From NCBI RefSeq assembly GCF_008329715.1, contig NZ_VTSR01000011.1, positions 1-64,000 of the forward strand: a DNA stretch of 64,000 nucleotides, read 5' to 3'. The translations under genes and the position numbers were made by a program. The stretch's first letter is position 1, and each line of letters begins with the position of its first letter. The notes beneath the pieces are model-generated. The model did no database searches. It was not told where the DNA came from and worked only from the letters and a program-made list of their open reading frames with translations. This document shows, piece after piece, positions 47,983 to 58,469 of this stretch. Origin of the DNA: Gimesia chilikensis. GTDB taxonomy: Bacteria > Planctomycetota > Planctomycetia > Planctomycetales > Planctomycetaceae.

Positions 47983-50900
47983 TTATTTCGCAGGGGGAGT
48001 TGACTCGGAGATGATCTTGGAATCCGGTTTGCTGTCAGTCATCCATTCACTGACGATCTGGATCACCACATACATCACGGGTACCATCACCACGCCGAAC
48101 AACGTAGCAGCGGTAAGACCGGCAACCACTGCGGTTCCCAACGCCTGTCGACTCGCGGCCCCGGCTCCCGATGCGATCGCCAGGGGAATCGCCCCCAGAA
48201 TCGCGGAGAATGCGGTCATCAGAATCGGACGGAAACGGAGGTTACAGGCTTCGATGGCTGCATCGCGAATCGAATTCCCCGCTTCACGCTGCAGTTTCGC
48301 GAATTCGACGATCAGAATCGCGTTTTTACTGGCGAGTGCAATGAGGAGCACGAAGCCGACCTGGGTATAAATATTGTTATCCATTCCACGCAACATGGTC
48401 GCGAAAATCGCGCCGAAGATGCCCAGAGGAACCGACAGAATCACGGAGATCGGAATCGACCAGCTTTCATACTGGGCACAGAGGAACAGATACACAAAGA
48501 CCAGAGCCATCGCAAAAATGAACGGGGCCATATTGCCGGCTTCGATCTGTTGATAAGCAATCCCAGTCCACTCATATCCGAAGCCTTCGGGGAGAATCTC
48601 ATTACAGAGTTCTTCCATGCGCTGAATTGCCTGGCCGGAACTGTATCCTGGCGCCGGGTTACCGGTAATTGCGGAAGTTGGATAGAGATTATAGTGATCC
48701 ACTTCCTGCGGTCCGGCGCTGTTATTCACTTTGACCAGCGTGTGCAGGGGAACCATGCTGCCGCGACGATCGCGGACTTTGAGTCGTGTAATATCCGCAA
48801 CTTTGCTGCGGTAGTCTTCATCCGCCTGAACCATGACCTTGAAAGTACGGTTGAAGAGGTTGAAGTCGTTCACGTAAGTCGATCCCAGTTCCGCCTGGAG
48901 CGTATCGAAGATGGAATTCAGGGGGATACCCATCTTGATCGCTTTTTCGCGATCGATGTCCAGGTAAAGCTGTGGCACGGTCGCACTGAAACTGGTATTG
49001 AGTCCACGCAACACCGGGTCCATGTTACCGCGGTCCATCAGATCGGTCGTCGCCATCTGAAGGACATCCATGCCTGCGGCGCTGCGATCCTGTAACTGAA
49101 TCTGGAACCCACCGGCATTACCCAAACCCTGGATCGCCGGTGGAATAAATGCGAAGGAGATCGATTCCTGGATCTGGGCCAGTTCCTTCTGCAGACGCGG
49201 CACCAGAGCGAACACGTGCAGTTCGGGAGACTGTCTTTTGTCCCAGTTTTCCAGTGCGATGATGGTTGTGGAGTAATTGGAGGCATTCGAGTTATTCAAC
49301 ATCGAGAAGCCGCCCATGGTAATCACGTGTGTTGCGGAGGGGAGATCTGCAGCGAGTTTATTAATCCGGTTCTGCACGACGCGGGTCCGGTTCAGGGCGG
49401 CACCGTCGGGCAGCTGTGTATTGATGAAGATATACCCCTGGTCTTCGTTCGGCAGGAAGCCCCCCGGAACGGACATGAAGCCGACCCCGGTTGCACCAAA
49501 GATGACCAGCATCGGAATCAGCATGATAAACGCACGTCGGACACAGGTCGTGACGATTTTCATATAGATATTCAGTGAACGGTCAAAACACCAGTTGAAA
49601 CCGCGGAAGAAGAGTCCCTGTCGCGCTTTGGTCTGACGCAGCATGATCCCGCACATCGCCGGGCTGAGCGTCAACGCACAGACGGAGGAAAACAGGGTAG
49701 CGATTGAAATCGTCAACGCGAACTGACGATAGAGGCGACCGGTAATCCCCGGCAGCACCATGGTCGGTACGAAAACCGCCAGCAGCACCAGGGTCGTCGC
49801 GATCACCGGACCGGTGATTTCGATCATCGCCTTTTCAGTGGCTTCCTTCGGGGAGCACTTTTCGGTATCGAGAATACGGGTCACGTTTTCAACGACCACG
49901 ATGGCGTCGTCGACCACAATCCCGATAACCAGCACGATACCGAACAGGGAGAGCGTGTTAATCGTATAGCCCATGGCCAGCATGACTGCCATGGTTCCCA
50001 GGAGTGATACCGGGATGGTCACCGCAGGAATTAACGTAGCACGGAAATCCTGCAGGAAGACAAAAATGGTGATAAATACCAGCAGGAGTGCCATGAACAG
50101 GGTGGTGACCACTTCGTCGATCGAGGCAGTCACAAACTCGGTGGAGTCATAGGGGACAGAATATTCCAGTCCTTTGGGAAAGTCTTTTTTGAGACGTTCC
50201 AATACGTTACGTGATTTCTCAGCAACATCGAGCGCATTCGCGCCGGGTAACTGGTAGACCGCGATTAAAGCCGCTGGCTTGCCATCCAGTTGGGAATAAC
50301 CAGAGTAATCCTGGGCTCCCAGTTCGACGCGAGCCACATCCTTGATCTGGGTGATCTGCCCGTCTTCACCGGTCTTGATGATGATGTCCGCGAACTGTTT
50401 GGGATCTGTCAAACGACCGAGGGTCGTTACGGTCAACTGGAAGTCCTGGTTATCGGGATTGGGTTCCTGCCCGATTGAACCAGCGGCCACCTGTACGTTC
50501 TGCTGCCGGAGTGCATCGACCACGTCTGTTGTGGTGATATTACGGGTATCGAGCTGATTGGGATTCAGCCAGATCCGCATGCCGAAATCTTTGGCGTTGA
50601 CGACATTGACATCACTGACACCATCAATTCGTTTCAGCTCGTCATTAATATTAATGGACGCGTAGTTACTGAGGTAGAGCTCATCAAAGGTTTCATCCGG
50701 CGAATTGAGAGCAATCACCAGTGTCATGTTGGTAGATTTTTTCTTGGTGGTGACCCCTTCCCGCTTTACATCTTCCGGAAGTGAGGGATTGGCAATCGCG
50801 ACACGGTTCTGTACCAGTACGTTCGCCATGTCGAGATCGGTGCCGACATCAAATGTGACGGTTAATGTCATGTTCCCGTCGCTGGTACTGCTGGAGGACA

Positions 50901-51135
50901 TGTAGAGCATGTTCTCCACGCCGTTGACCTGTTCTTCGATCGGGGTGGCGACGGTATCCGCGACCACCTGGGCATCGGCACCACGGTAGGTGGCGGTGAC
51001 GGCAACAGTGGGAGGAGTGATGTCCGGAAAGAGTTCCACGGGTAACAGCGGGAGCGAGATAGCACCGACAATGGCGATGACGATCGAAATCACGCTGGCA
51101 AAAATCGGATGATAGATAAAAAACCGGGAAAACAT
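47983..51135 (-). CDS. RND efflux pump permease, HAE1 family (AcrB/MexB-like)
   Basis: A 1,050-residue inner-membrane proton-driven exporter. Twelve membrane segments in two halves and two large periplasmic loops are evident; the first half opens with [10 protein letters not shown] and [12 protein letters not shown]4 shows the proton-relay Asp pair in [13 protein letters not shown] near residue 408. Other family motifs: [34 protein letters not shown] near 940. Length is standard. The membrane-fusion lipoprotein gene lies 69 bases upstream; an outer-membrane channel gene is not visible beside it. Confidence 0.95.
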   Translation of the reverse strand: MFSRFFIYHPIFASVISIVIAIVGAISLPLLPVELFPDITPPTVAVTATYRGADAQVVADTVATPIEEQVNGVENMLYMSSSSTSDGNMTLTVTFDVGTDLDMANVLVQNRVAIANPSLPEDVKREGVTTKKKSTNMTLVIALNSPDETFDELYLSNYASININDELKRIDGVSDVNVVNAKDFGMRIWLNPNQLDTRNITTTDVVDALRQQNVQVAAGSIGQEPNPDNQDFQLTVTTLGRLTDPKQFADIIIKTGEDGQITQIKDVARVELGAQDYSGYSQLDGKPAALIAVYQLPGANALDVAEKSRNVLERLKKDFPKGLEYSVPYDSTEFVTASIDEVVTTLFMALLLVFITIFVFLQDFRATLIPAVTIPVSLLGTMAVMLAMGYTINTLSLFGIVLVIGIVVDDAIVVVENVTRILDTEKCSPKEATEKAMIEITGPVIATTLVLLAVFVPTMVLPGITGRLYRQFALTISIATLFSSVCALTLSPAMCGIMLRQTKARQGLFFRGFNWCFDRSLNIYMKIVTTCVRRAFIMLIPMLVIFGATGVGFMSVPGGFLPNEDQGYIFINTQLPDGAALNRTRVVQNRINKLAADLPSATHVITMGGFSMLNNSNASNYSTTIIALENWDKRQSPELHVFALVPRLQKELAQIQESISFAFIPPAIQGLGNAGGFQIQLQDRSAAGMDVLQMATTDLMDRGNMDPVLRGLNTSFSATVPQLYLDIDREKAIKMGIPLNSIFDTLQAELGSTYVNDFNLFNRTFKVMVQADEDYRSKVADITRLKVRDRRGSMVPLHTLVKVNNSAGPQEVDHYNLYPTSAITGNPAPGYSSGQAIQRMEELCNEILPEGFGYEWTGIAYQQIEAGNMAPFIFAMALVFVYLFLCAQYESWSIPISVILSVPLGIFGAIFATMLRGMDNNIYTQVGFVLLIALASKNAILIVEFAKLQREAGNSIRDAAIEACNLRFRPILMTAFSAILGAIPLAIASGAGAASRQALGTAVVAGLTAATLFGVVMVPVMYVVIQIVSEWMTDSKPDSKIISESTPPAK

Positions 51136-51204
51136 TCTCGTCCGTTTCGTTTAAATATTCAGTCAGGCAAATCAGAGAATCAAACTACATGGCCCTGTCG
51201 CGGC

Positions 51205-52476
51205 TCAGTTCTGCTTGTTATCAGTTGCAGCGGCAGGTTTACCCTGCGCATCACCGGTTTTCTTCGGTTCCGCAGCGGGTTTTGCCTGCTGCGGTGCTGC
51301 CTGTTTATTCTGCTGCTGACCACCCGCGTTCTGCTGGTTTCCTGCAGGCTGATTATTGGTAATCGTCACCGGTTTTCCGGGACGGGCGCGCTGAATGCCT
51401 TCTGCGATATATTTCTCTCCCGGCTTGATCCCTTTCAGAATCACCCGCATACCGTTATCGAGCTGACCGATTTCCACCTGTCGCTTCTCGACGATATTAT
51501 CTTTCCCCACGATCAGCAGGTATTTCCCTGCGAGGTCGGTCCCGATGGAGACGTCCTGAACCAGAACTGCTCCGGGAATCGGATCACCGTAGACGCGGAC
51601 GCGAACATACAGCCCCGGATAAAGATAACCCTCTTTATTCTCCAGTACCGCTCGCACCTGAATAGTACCTGTGCCTGGATCGATTTTATTATTCGCAAAG
51701 TCGATGGTACCGATGTGTGGATAGCCTTCTTCGTCTGAGAGCCCCACATGTACCTTCAAGGGATCTTTGCTCCCCGGAGCGCGTTTCTTCTTCAAAGCCT
51801 GCAGCCAGAGACGCTCACTGGCATCAAAATAGACATAGATCGGATCCATCGTCACGATACTCGTGAGCAGCGTGTTTTCTCCGGAGCCGACCAGGTTGCC
51901 GACATCGACCAGGTTTCGACTGATCTTGCCATCAATGGGAGATTTGATTGTGGTATAGCCCATATTAATCTGAGCCTGCTCGATATCCGCCTGCGCTCCC
52001 ATGACAGCTGCCTTGGCTTTATCACGGGCTGCGGTGGCATCGTTCACATCCTGGGGCGTGACGGCCTGTTTCTTTAACAGTTCGGTATAGCGATCCAGGG
52101 TTGCCTGAGCATCGACAAGTTGTGCCTTGGCTGCTTCCATCTGAGCATTGGCTTTATCCAGAGCCGCCTGGTACTCGTCCTGCTGAATCACAAACAGCAA
52201 CTGCCCTTTTTTAACATCGTCAGATGGCTGAAAGTCGATCTTTTCCAGGAATCCTGCGACGCGGGCGCGAATATCCACCGAGGCGACGGAAGCCAGTGTT
52301 CCGGTGAAATCTTCATTGAAGACCACCTGTTTGACAACCGGTTCTGCAACTGTCACTGCAGGCGGTTTCATCTGTGGTGGTGGAGGCGGCTGATTACAGC
52401 CACTGAGCAGTAGCGTAAGGGGACAGAGTAAGACTAAAGATTTGAGAATTGAAAATCGGACGGGTGAATCGTTCAC
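51205..52476 (-). CDS. RND membrane-fusion lipoprotein (AcrA/MexA-like)
   Basis: A 423-residue periplasmic adaptor. The GTG at 52476 is preferred to a TTG eight codons upstream because GGGAG lies just ahead of it. Lipobox L-L-S-G-C near residue 27 gives membrane anchoring, followed by a Pro-run. Adaptor features: beta-barrel/lipoyl start V-A-S-V-D-I-R-A-R-V-A-G-F-L-E-K-I-D-F, coiled-coil hairpin about 100-165 with Q-A-T-L-D-R-Y and A-T-A-A-R-D-K-A-K-A, then T-T-I-K-S-P-I-D-G-K-I-S. The C-terminal 60 residues are a Gln/Ala/Pro/Lys-rich tail, longer than in AcrA. It connects the permease to an outer-membrane channel. Confidence 0.93.
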   Translation of the reverse strand: MNDSPVRFSILKSLVLLCPLTLLLSGCNQPPPPPQMKPPAVTVAEPVVKQVVFNEDFTGTLASVASVDIRARVAGFLEKIDFQPSDDVKKGQLLFVIQQDEYQAALDKANAQMEAAKAQLVDAQATLDRYTELLKKQAVTPQDVNDATAARDKAKAAVMGAQADIEQAQINMGYTTIKSPIDGKISRNLVDVGNLVGSGENTLLTSIVTMDPIYVYFDASERLWLQALKKKRAPGSKDPLKVHVGLSDEEGYPHIGTIDFANNKIDPGTGTIQVRAVLENKEGYLYPGLYVRVRVYGDPIPGAVLVQDVSIGTDLAGKYLLIVGKDNIVEKRQVEIGQLDNGMRVILKGIKPGEKYIAEGIQRARPGKPVTITNNQPAGNQQNAGGQQQNKQAAPQQAKPAAEPKKTGDAQGKPAAATDNKQN

Positions 52477-52625
52477 AGTGCTCCCTTTAATCGCTACCAA
52501 GACCAGTCATTTGTCTTGAAGTATCTCAGAATCCGGATCATTTCCATATATACGCGGCCCGTAGTAACAGGCATACTACTCACTTAGACACTCTAAATGC
52601 AATTCTCATTTGACTTAAAAAGAGA

Positions 52626-53375
52626 TTGAGCACCAAGATGCAGGATTCTTCACTTTTACCGGCGACGTGGAATGTCCCCGTAGAATTTCATGATCGACTG
52701 GGAAAACAGGTTGGGCGCCAGAGAACCATGGTTGCAGAAGGGCACCTGTTAATCATCCTGCACGCGCCTCCTGAGCCTGAAGACACTTACCGTAAAGGCC
52801 GTTTCTTCTGGCGCGAACCGGATGCCACCTGGCACGCTTCTGAATTTAAAAGCGGCCCCGATGCGTTGAATGCCCACTTCGAGGAATATGAGACGCTGCT
52901 GGAAGACTATGACGAAAAGGTGGACCAGGCGACCAGCTCGCTCGACTACCTCGAAGTACTGAATCACCTGGGGCCTCTGTATCGGGCCCTGGCGCATGCC
53001 ACGCAGGCCCTGCAGTTGGCACGCGAGGCGATTCCGAAAGACAAACTGCTGATCGACTATCGCGATAATGCCTATCGACTGGAACGAACCGCCGAACTGT
53101 TGATTACAGATGCCAAAAATGCGCTGGAATATATTGTTGCAAAACAGGCGGAAGAACAGGCCAAAGTCTCCGCACGCATCGAACTTTCGTCGCACCGACT
53201 GAATCTGCTCATAGCTTATTTCTTCCCGATCGCCACACTCAGTACGATTTTCGGTTCCAACTTTCGGCACGGCTACGAACAGTACCTGACACCCTACCCG
53301 TTCTGGATCATGGTCGCGACCGGACTGGGGCTCGGTTTTTTGATTCACCTGTTTCTCAAACGGGGTCCGCGGTGA
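52626..53375 (+). CDS. CorA-like membrane protein with GSN in place of GMN
   Basis: A 249-residue protein read from a TTG at 52626 (an ATG at 52638 would give 245 residues; neither has a strong ribosome-binding site). Long helices fill residues 80-185, then a pair of membrane segments (about 191-209 and 224-244). The end matches CorA/Mrs2-type channels: R-L-N-L-L-I-A-Y-F-F-P-I-A-T-L-S-T-I-F-G-S-N-F. The normal Y-G-M-N-F signature, needed for Mg transport, is changed to F-G-S-N-F. The N-terminal soluble part is also shorter than in CorA. It may be a non-transporting paralogue or a channel of altered selectivity. The stop is seven bases from the end of the convergent FAD monooxygenase gene. Confidence 0.78.
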   Translation: MSTKMQDSSLLPATWNVPVEFHDRLGKQVGRQRTMVAEGHLLIILHAPPEPEDTYRKGRFFWREPDATWHASEFKSGPDALNAHFEEYETLLEDYDEKVDQATSSLDYLEVLNHLGPLYRALAHATQALQLAREAIPKDKLLIDYRDNAYRLERTAELLITDAKNALEYIVAKQAEEQAKVSARIELSSHRLNLLIAYFFPIATLSTIFGSNFRHGYEQYLTPYPFWIMVATGLGLGFLIHLFLKRGPR

Positions 53376-53382
53376 ACGACCA

Positions 53383-54555
53383 CTACTTACCAGGTTGAGA
53401 ACTGTGTAACCAGCCGGTCTTGAAGCCACAGAGTGTTTTGAGCATCTGCTCGCGCAAGACTGGAGTCTGACTCATGACGGGCAGACTGAGATCGCGGCCC
53501 CAGCCGCGGAGCACTCCGGGTGACTGAAAGAATGGTGAAAGCCAGCCCGTGATCCGCTGATAGAAACGAAGCTTGCTGCGTCGGCGGGCTTCATAGAGGC
53601 GACAGGTAGACTGAAAGTCCCCCTGCTGTTGCAGGCATTCGGCAAAGATCCAGACATCCTCCAGTGCCAGATTGGCCCCCTGTCCCAGATGCGGGCTGGT
53701 GGGATGAGCGGCGTCTCCCATGAAAATAACACGCTCTGCATGCCAGTTACGAAGTGAGATGCTGCGATAAGTGGTAAAGGTGTAATCCTGAAAGCCGGTG
53801 GTCTGTTTCAACAGTTCTTCTGCCAGCGGACAGAGTGTCAGCACTTCCTGCATCCACTGGTCGAAGCCCTGCTGCTGGTAGCGGCTGAACTGGTCTGCCG
53901 TCAGTCCCCAGAAAAAGCTGCATTCATCCTGCCCGATTGGCAACAGACCGGCCAGCCGCCGTGTTCCGGAGACCAGTTGCAGCAGATGATCGTGGACCGC
54001 GGTACATTTTCCCGTGGCCCAGAGCGCCCCGTACTCGTATTCGACGCCCCTCTGCGGAATCCCGCTGACTGAGCGCAGCTGTGAGCGCGAGCCATCGACG
54101 GCGATCAGAAAATCGAACTGCTCTTCACATTCTCCCTGTTCCAGTTGCAGGGTCAATCCGGCTGATCCATTCTGATAACCGATCACCCGGGATCCTTCGT
54201 GGATTTCAGTGCCCGCCTGTTGAGCGAGATTCAACAGCGCGGTAAACAGTCGTCCCCGATGCACCCCCAGCCCAAACAGATCGGGATGCAGTCGTTGGTA
54301 TTCCAGACGAATCAGACGCTTACCCGATTCCCGGACGGCTTCAATCGCATTAAGTCGAGCGGACTCCGCAGCGATCTGCTCATAGAGGCCCAACTGCTGG
54401 AGAACCCATTGTCCCACAGGCTGGATCATGATCCCCGCTCCCACCGGACCACAGTGAACCGCCTGTTCAAAGAGCGTCACAGTATGCCCCTGTCGGGCGA
54501 GCAGAGCTGCCGCCGCAGTGCCCGCGATTCCACCACCTGCGATCGCAATCTTCAT
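53383..54555 (-). CDS. FAD-dependent monooxygenase (UbiH/salicylate hydroxylase-like)
   Basis: A 390-residue flavoprotein hydroxylase. Residues 7-30 form the dinucleotide-binding G-G-G-I-A-G-T-A-A-A-A-L-L-A-R-Q-G with the following E-Q. The FAD/NAD(P)H motif D-G-S-R-S-Q-L-R lies near 153-160 and the second FAD motif G-D-A-A-H-P-T-S-P-H-L-G-Q-G-A-N-L-A-L-E-D near 279-299. The family inserts one oxygen atom of O2 into an aromatic or quinone-like substrate; the substrate is not identifiable. No signal peptide. It is divergent from the MlrC-like gene and convergent with the CorA-like gene. Confidence 0.92.
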   Translation of the reverse strand: MKIAIAGGGIAGTAAAALLARQGHTVTLFEQAVHCGPVGAGIMIQPVGQWVLQQLGLYEQIAAESARLNAIEAVRESGKRLIRLEYQRLHPDLFGLGVHRGRLFTALLNLAQQAGTEIHEGSRVIGYQNGSAGLTLQLEQGECEEQFDFLIAVDGSRSQLRSVSGIPQRGVEYEYGALWATGKCTAVHDHLLQLVSGTRRLAGLLPIGQDECSFFWGLTADQFSRYQQQGFDQWMQEVLTLCPLAEELLKQTTGFQDYTFTTYRSISLRNWHAERVIFMGDAAHPTSPHLGQGANLALEDVWIFAECLQQQGDFQSTCRLYEARRRSKLRFYQRITGWLSPFFQSPGVLRGWGRDLSLPVMSQTPVLREQMLKTLCGFKTGWLHSSQPGK

Positions 54556-54761
54556 GTTACCGGCTCAATGTTCGAAAGTTTCTGGAGGAGAGGACTGACT
54601 GGCAGACTCACTACATAATGAAAATCAGACATTCTGAAAAGAGGAAACCAGAGCGTGGATTCGCTTTCTTTTTCTGAAATCTTTAACTATGTTAAATAAC
54701 ACAGATCTGATCTGTACCTCTGGTGCTCATCCATCCCAATAACCTCCCAGGAGTCTTCCTC

Positions 54762-56264
54762 ATGCGAATCGCAACCGGCGGTGTGCTTCATGAAACCAGC
54801 ACCTACTCTGATCTTCCCACCACGCTGAATGATTTCATCAATGACCGTGGTCTGTTTCGTGGTCAGGAGATCATGGAGACGTTTCCCGGCGCAAATGTCT
54901 GTATTGGCGGCTTCATTGACGCAGCCAAACGACACGGATTCGAACTGATTCCGCTGCTGTGGACGTTTGCATTTCCCAGCGGTCTGATCGAACGGAAGAC
55001 TTATGACGACCTGCTGGCTGAGTTCCTGGAGCGGCTGAAAGCAGCCGAAGACGAAGGGGGCCCGGTCGACGGTGTGCTGCTGGACCTGCACGGGGCGATG
55101 GTCATCGATGGCATTGAGGATGGCGACGGCCACTTCATTTCGAAAGTACGCGAATACCTGGGAGACGACCGGCCGATCCTGGTGACTCCAGACATGCACG
55201 GCAACCATTCTCCTCTCCGCGTGGAACAGGCGACCGCCATCCTGGGTTACGACACCTATCCGCATATCGATATGAATGAGCGCGGGCAGGAAGCCGCGGA
55301 TCTCATCGTGCGGATTATCAACGGCGAGGTCAAACCGGTGATGACACTCCGGCAGATTCCGCTGTTCTGGAGCACCGCCTGCCAGGTAACCGCACATATG
55401 CCGATGAGAGAGGTCATGGATTACGCGCATGAAATCGAAACCCGCCCCGGTATTCTGGGCGTCACCGTCTCGACGGGATTTCCCTGGGCCGACATCCCTG
55501 AAGTTGGACCGTCGATCATCGTCGTGGCTGACAATGACCAGGAACTGGCAGACAAAACGGCGGACGAACTGAGTGGCTGGATCTGGGAACGAAGACGCCG
55601 CTGGTACAAACTGCCCTTCTCGGTCACCGATGCGATCAAAGAGGGCCAGGAAATCGGCAAGTTCCCGATCATCCTGGCCGATCACGCCGACAATACAGGT
55701 GGTGGTACCGCCGGCGATTCGACCGAGATCCTGCAGACCTTTCTGGACATGAAACTGGACAAGGCTTTGATTCTGTATATCGTCGATCCCGAGGTCGTGG
55801 CGCTGGCCCACGAAGCTGGCGTAGGGGGCACGATTGAAACTGAGGTCGGCGGCAAGTCTAATCCGATCCAGGGGCCTCCGGTGAAGATGAAAGCCACCGT
55901 CAAAGCGCTGTCCCAGGGCGAGTTCAAGTACGATGGTCCGATGTATGCAGGGCTGACGGGGAACATGGGTCCCTCTGCCTGGATTCAGCAGGATGGCGTC
56001 AACGTGGTGGTGGTGACTGCCCGCGAACAGCCTTTCGGGCCGGCGTTTTCCAAGACGCTGGGAATTGATTGTGAATCGATGAACTACATCTCTGTCAAAT
56101 CATCGGCGCACTTCCGAGCCAGTTTTGAACCATTCGCCGGCTCGATCTTCAACGTGGAAGCCCGTGCGATTCACACGCACGACTTTGCCAAACTGAACCA
56201 CCAGCGCAGAAAGCAGGATTTCTATCCGGTCGAAATCCCTTACGAATCGGCACCGGATATTTAA
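54762..56264 (+). CDS. M81 family metallopeptidase (MlrC-like)
   Basis: A 500-residue protein. The ATG at 54762 is chosen because AGGAG (54749-54753) lies eight bases upstream; the longer frame from GTG at 54723 is rejected. Family signatures: G-V-L-H-E-T-S-T-Y-S near residue 6-15, D-L-H-G-A-M-V near 108-114, D-M-H-G-N-H-S near 144-150, and D-N-T-G-G-G-T-A-G-D-S near 308-318, containing the metal-binding His/Asp residues of the microcystinase MlrC family. MlrC cleaves linear microcystin products, but most relatives have other, unknown peptide or amide substrates. No signal peptide. Convergent with the SUI1 gene 12 bases away. Confidence 0.9.
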   Translation: MRIATGGVLHETSTYSDLPTTLNDFINDRGLFRGQEIMETFPGANVCIGGFIDAAKRHGFELIPLLWTFAFPSGLIERKTYDDLLAEFLERLKAAEDEGGPVDGVLLDLHGAMVIDGIEDGDGHFISKVREYLGDDRPILVTPDMHGNHSPLRVEQATAILGYDTYPHIDMNERGQEAADLIVRIINGEVKPVMTLRQIPLFWSTACQVTAHMPMREVMDYAHEIETRPGILGVTVSTGFPWADIPEVGPSIIVVADNDQELADKTADELSGWIWERRRRWYKLPFSVTDAIKEGQEIGKFPIILADHADNTGGGTAGDSTEILQTFLDMKLDKALILYIVDPEVVALAHEAGVGGTIETEVGGKSNPIQGPPVKMKATVKALSQGEFKYDGPMYAGLTGNMGPSAWIQQDGVNVVVVTAREQPFGPAFSKTLGIDCESMNYISVKSSAHFRASFEPFAGSIFNVEARAIHTHDFAKLNHQRRKQDFYPVEIPYESAPDI

Positions 56265-56276
56265 GCAACGGGTGCT

Positions 56277-56618
56277 TCAACCTTTGACCTTGAAGCCCAT
56301 CTGCTGGAGAGTCTCGCGAACCCGGTCCAGTTGTTCTCCCTGAATTTCCAGATCTTCGTCCTTGAGTGCGCCGCCGGCGCCACAGCGGTCTTTGATCTGT
56401 TTCAAGAGTTCAGGGAGATCATTGCCTTCCGCGGGCAACCCACGGATCACGGTGACGCGTTTCCCCTTTTTGCGTTTTTCGATCGACAGCCGCGCAGTCT
56501 GCTGCTCGGGTGGAATCCGAAACGGTGGCTCGGGAGGGCAGATGCATTCCTCTTCCAGCTGATCGCATTTTTCGCAGCGGGGAGGTCGGTCAAAGGGGGT
56601 TCCTTCAAACAGGCGCAT
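56277..56618 (-). CDS. SUI1/YciH-family translation factor with N-terminal Cys cluster
   Basis: A 113-residue protein with a GGAG ribosome-binding site just before its start. Residues about 40-113 match the SUI1/eIF1 family: K-G-K-R-V-T-V-I-R-G-L, K-D-R-C-G-A-G-G-A-L-K-D, L-E-I-Q-G-E-Q, V-R-E-T-L-Q-Q-M-G-F. Residues 15-27 read C-E-K-C-D-Q-L-E-E-E-C-I-C (C-x2-C-x6-C-x-C), which suggests a zinc knuckle added to the bacterial YciH core. The family is thought to take part in initiation fidelity. The gene is 29 bases downstream of an ABC-F gene that may share its transcript. Confidence 0.88.
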   Translation of the reverse strand: MRLFEGTPFDRPPRCEKCDQLEEECICPPEPPFRIPPEQQTARLSIEKRKKGKRVTVIRGLPAEGNDLPELLKQIKDRCGAGGALKDEDLEIQGEQLDRVRETLQQMGFKVKG

Positions 56619-56647
56619 GGTATCTCCTTCGTGATTTGAATCCGCGG

Positions 56648-58441
56648 TTATTGAACGCGTGATTCCAGTTCTTCCCAGCGTTCGAGCAGACGTTCCAGTT
56701 CGCTCTGAATCGTTTGCAGACGATTCGAGGCATCCGTGATGATATCGCTGCTCTGTTTGAAAAAGTCAGGATCAGACATCGCCGACTGCAGTTCGGTCTG
56801 TTCCTGTTCCAGTGCTTCGATCTGTTGAGGAATCTGTTCCAGTTCCCGTTCTTCTTTATAACTCAGCTTGGCCTTCGGCTTCGGTTTTTCCGAGCTGGCT
56901 ACTGGTTGGGGTTTTGACTCTGGCTTCTTCTCTTCGACGGCTTTGCTGTTTTCAGACTGTCTGAGATAATCATCGTAACCGCCTGCGTATTCCTTGACGC
57001 TTCCATCCTCATCAACGACGAGTGTGGCGGTGACCACGTTATTCAGAAACGCCCGGTCGTGGCTGACGAGCAGCAGCGTTGCGGGATGATTACAAATCAG
57101 TTCTTCCAGCAGTTCCAGGGTTTCTGCATCCAGGTCGTTGGTCGGTTCGTCCAGCACGAACAGGTTGGCCGGGCGTTTGAAGAGCTTGGCGAGTAATAAC
57201 CGGTTGCGTTCTCCTCCGGAAAGAAAACGGGCCGGTCGGCGGGCCCGTTCCGGCGTGAAGAGAAAATCCTGCAGGTATCCGTAAATGTTGCGGGGCTTGC
57301 CATCGATGGTGAGCGTCTCCTGACCTTCACCAACGTTTTCGATCACCGTCTTCTCTTCTTCGATCTGCTCGCGAAGCTGATCGAAGTACAGGACTTCCAG
57401 ATTGGTTCCCACCCGAATCGTGCCACTGTCCGGCTGCAAGTCTCCCAGCATCAGTTTTAACAGCGTGGTCTTACCGGCACCGTTGCGGCCGATGATTCCG
57501 ATTTTGTCTCCCCGAGAGATGAGTGTCGTAAAGTTGCGAATGACCGGTTCGTCACCATACGAGAAGGAGACGTCTTTGGCTTCGATCACCATTTGCCCCG
57601 AGCGGTCGGCACTGGCAACCTGCAGATTGACGTTCCCCACCTGGGTGCGGCGTTGTTTGCGTTCTTCCCGCATTTTCTTTAAGGCTCGGACGCGCCCTTC
57701 GTTGCGGGTACGACGGGCCTTGATGCCCTGGCGGATCCAGACCTCTTCTTCTGCCAGCTTCTTATCGAATAATGCGTTCTGTTTTTCTTCCGCTTCGAGA
57801 AACGCTTCTTTACGTTTAAGGAAGGTATCGTAGTCGCAGGTCCAGTCGTACATGTGACCGCGGTCGATTTCGATGATCCGCGTCGCCAGGGCCTGCAGGA
57901 AGACCCGGTCGTGGGTGACGAACAGCAGTGTTCCCTCGTAGGATTGCAGGAACTGTTCCAGCCATTTGATTGCAGGGATATCCAGATGGTTGGTCGGTTC
58001 ATCGAGTAGCAGGATGTCCGGGGACTGCACAATCGCCCGCGCCAGTAATACCCGGCGTTTCATACCCGAGGAGAGGGATTCGAAGATTTCATCCCCGACC
58101 AGTCCCATGCGAGCGAGGATCTGATCGACGGCATGATCGACTTCCCAGTCATGCTCGTAGAAGGGAGCCGCCGCTTCCGCGACGAATTCATGGATCTGGT
58201 GTGCGCCCCCTGCGGGGACTTCCTGAACGAGACGTGCCACGCGGAGGTCTTTATCACGTTTGATGTCCCCGTGGTCCGCATCCAGTTCGCCCGCGATAAT
58301 TTTCATCAGCGTGGATTTACCGGCCCCGTTACGTCCCAGCAGCCCGATGCGTTCTCCCGCATTGATTTCGAGACTGATGCCATCCAGCAGTGGCGGACCA
58401 CTCCAGGTAAAGGAGACTTCACTCAAGCTCAACAGTGACAT
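56648..58441 (-). CDS. uup: ABC-F family ATPase, Uup-like
   Basis: A 597-residue soluble ABC-F protein with two nucleotide-binding domains and no membrane part. Domain 1: Walker A G-R-N-G-A-G-K-S-T (about 36-44), signature L-S-S-G-M-K-R-R, Walker B L-L-L-D-E-P-T-N-H-L-D. The interdomain linker (about 230-280) is rich in Arg/Lys. Domain 2: G-R-N-G-A-G-K-T-T, L-S-G-G-E-R-N-R, F-V-L-D-E-P-T-N-D-L-D. A C-terminal coiled coil (about 530-597, K-L-S-Y-K-E-E-R-E-L-E) is typical of Uup rather than EttA. ABC-F proteins act on ribosomes or on DNA structures; the precise role here is not determined. Symbol by similarity. Confidence 0.9.
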   Translation of the reverse strand: MSLLSLSEVSFTWSGPPLLDGISLEINAGERIGLLGRNGAGKSTLMKIIAGELDADHGDIKRDKDLRVARLVQEVPAGGAHQIHEFVAEAAAPFYEHDWEVDHAVDQILARMGLVGDEIFESLSSGMKRRVLLARAIVQSPDILLLDEPTNHLDIPAIKWLEQFLQSYEGTLLFVTHDRVFLQALATRIIEIDRGHMYDWTCDYDTFLKRKEAFLEAEEKQNALFDKKLAEEEVWIRQGIKARRTRNEGRVRALKKMREERKQRRTQVGNVNLQVASADRSGQMVIEAKDVSFSYGDEPVIRNFTTLISRGDKIGIIGRNGAGKTTLLKLMLGDLQPDSGTIRVGTNLEVLYFDQLREQIEEEKTVIENVGEGQETLTIDGKPRNIYGYLQDFLFTPERARRPARFLSGGERNRLLLAKLFKRPANLFVLDEPTNDLDAETLELLEELICNHPATLLLVSHDRAFLNNVVTATLVVDEDGSVKEYAGGYDDYLRQSENSKAVEEKKPESKPQPVASSEKPKPKAKLSYKEERELEQIPQQIEALEQEQTELQSAMSDPDFFKQSSDIITDASNRLQTIQSELERLLERWEELESRVQ

Positions 58442-58469
58442 TACTCAGCACTTCCGCTCACATGGATAT

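Noticed and set aside
52749-53429. Minus-strand frame of 226 codons
   Set aside because: Antisense to the CorA-like gene and overlapping the FAD monooxygenase end; no domain recognised.
54687-55811. Minus-strand frame of 374 codons
   Set aside because: Antisense to the M81 peptidase gene, which carries the family motifs and a good ribosome-binding site.
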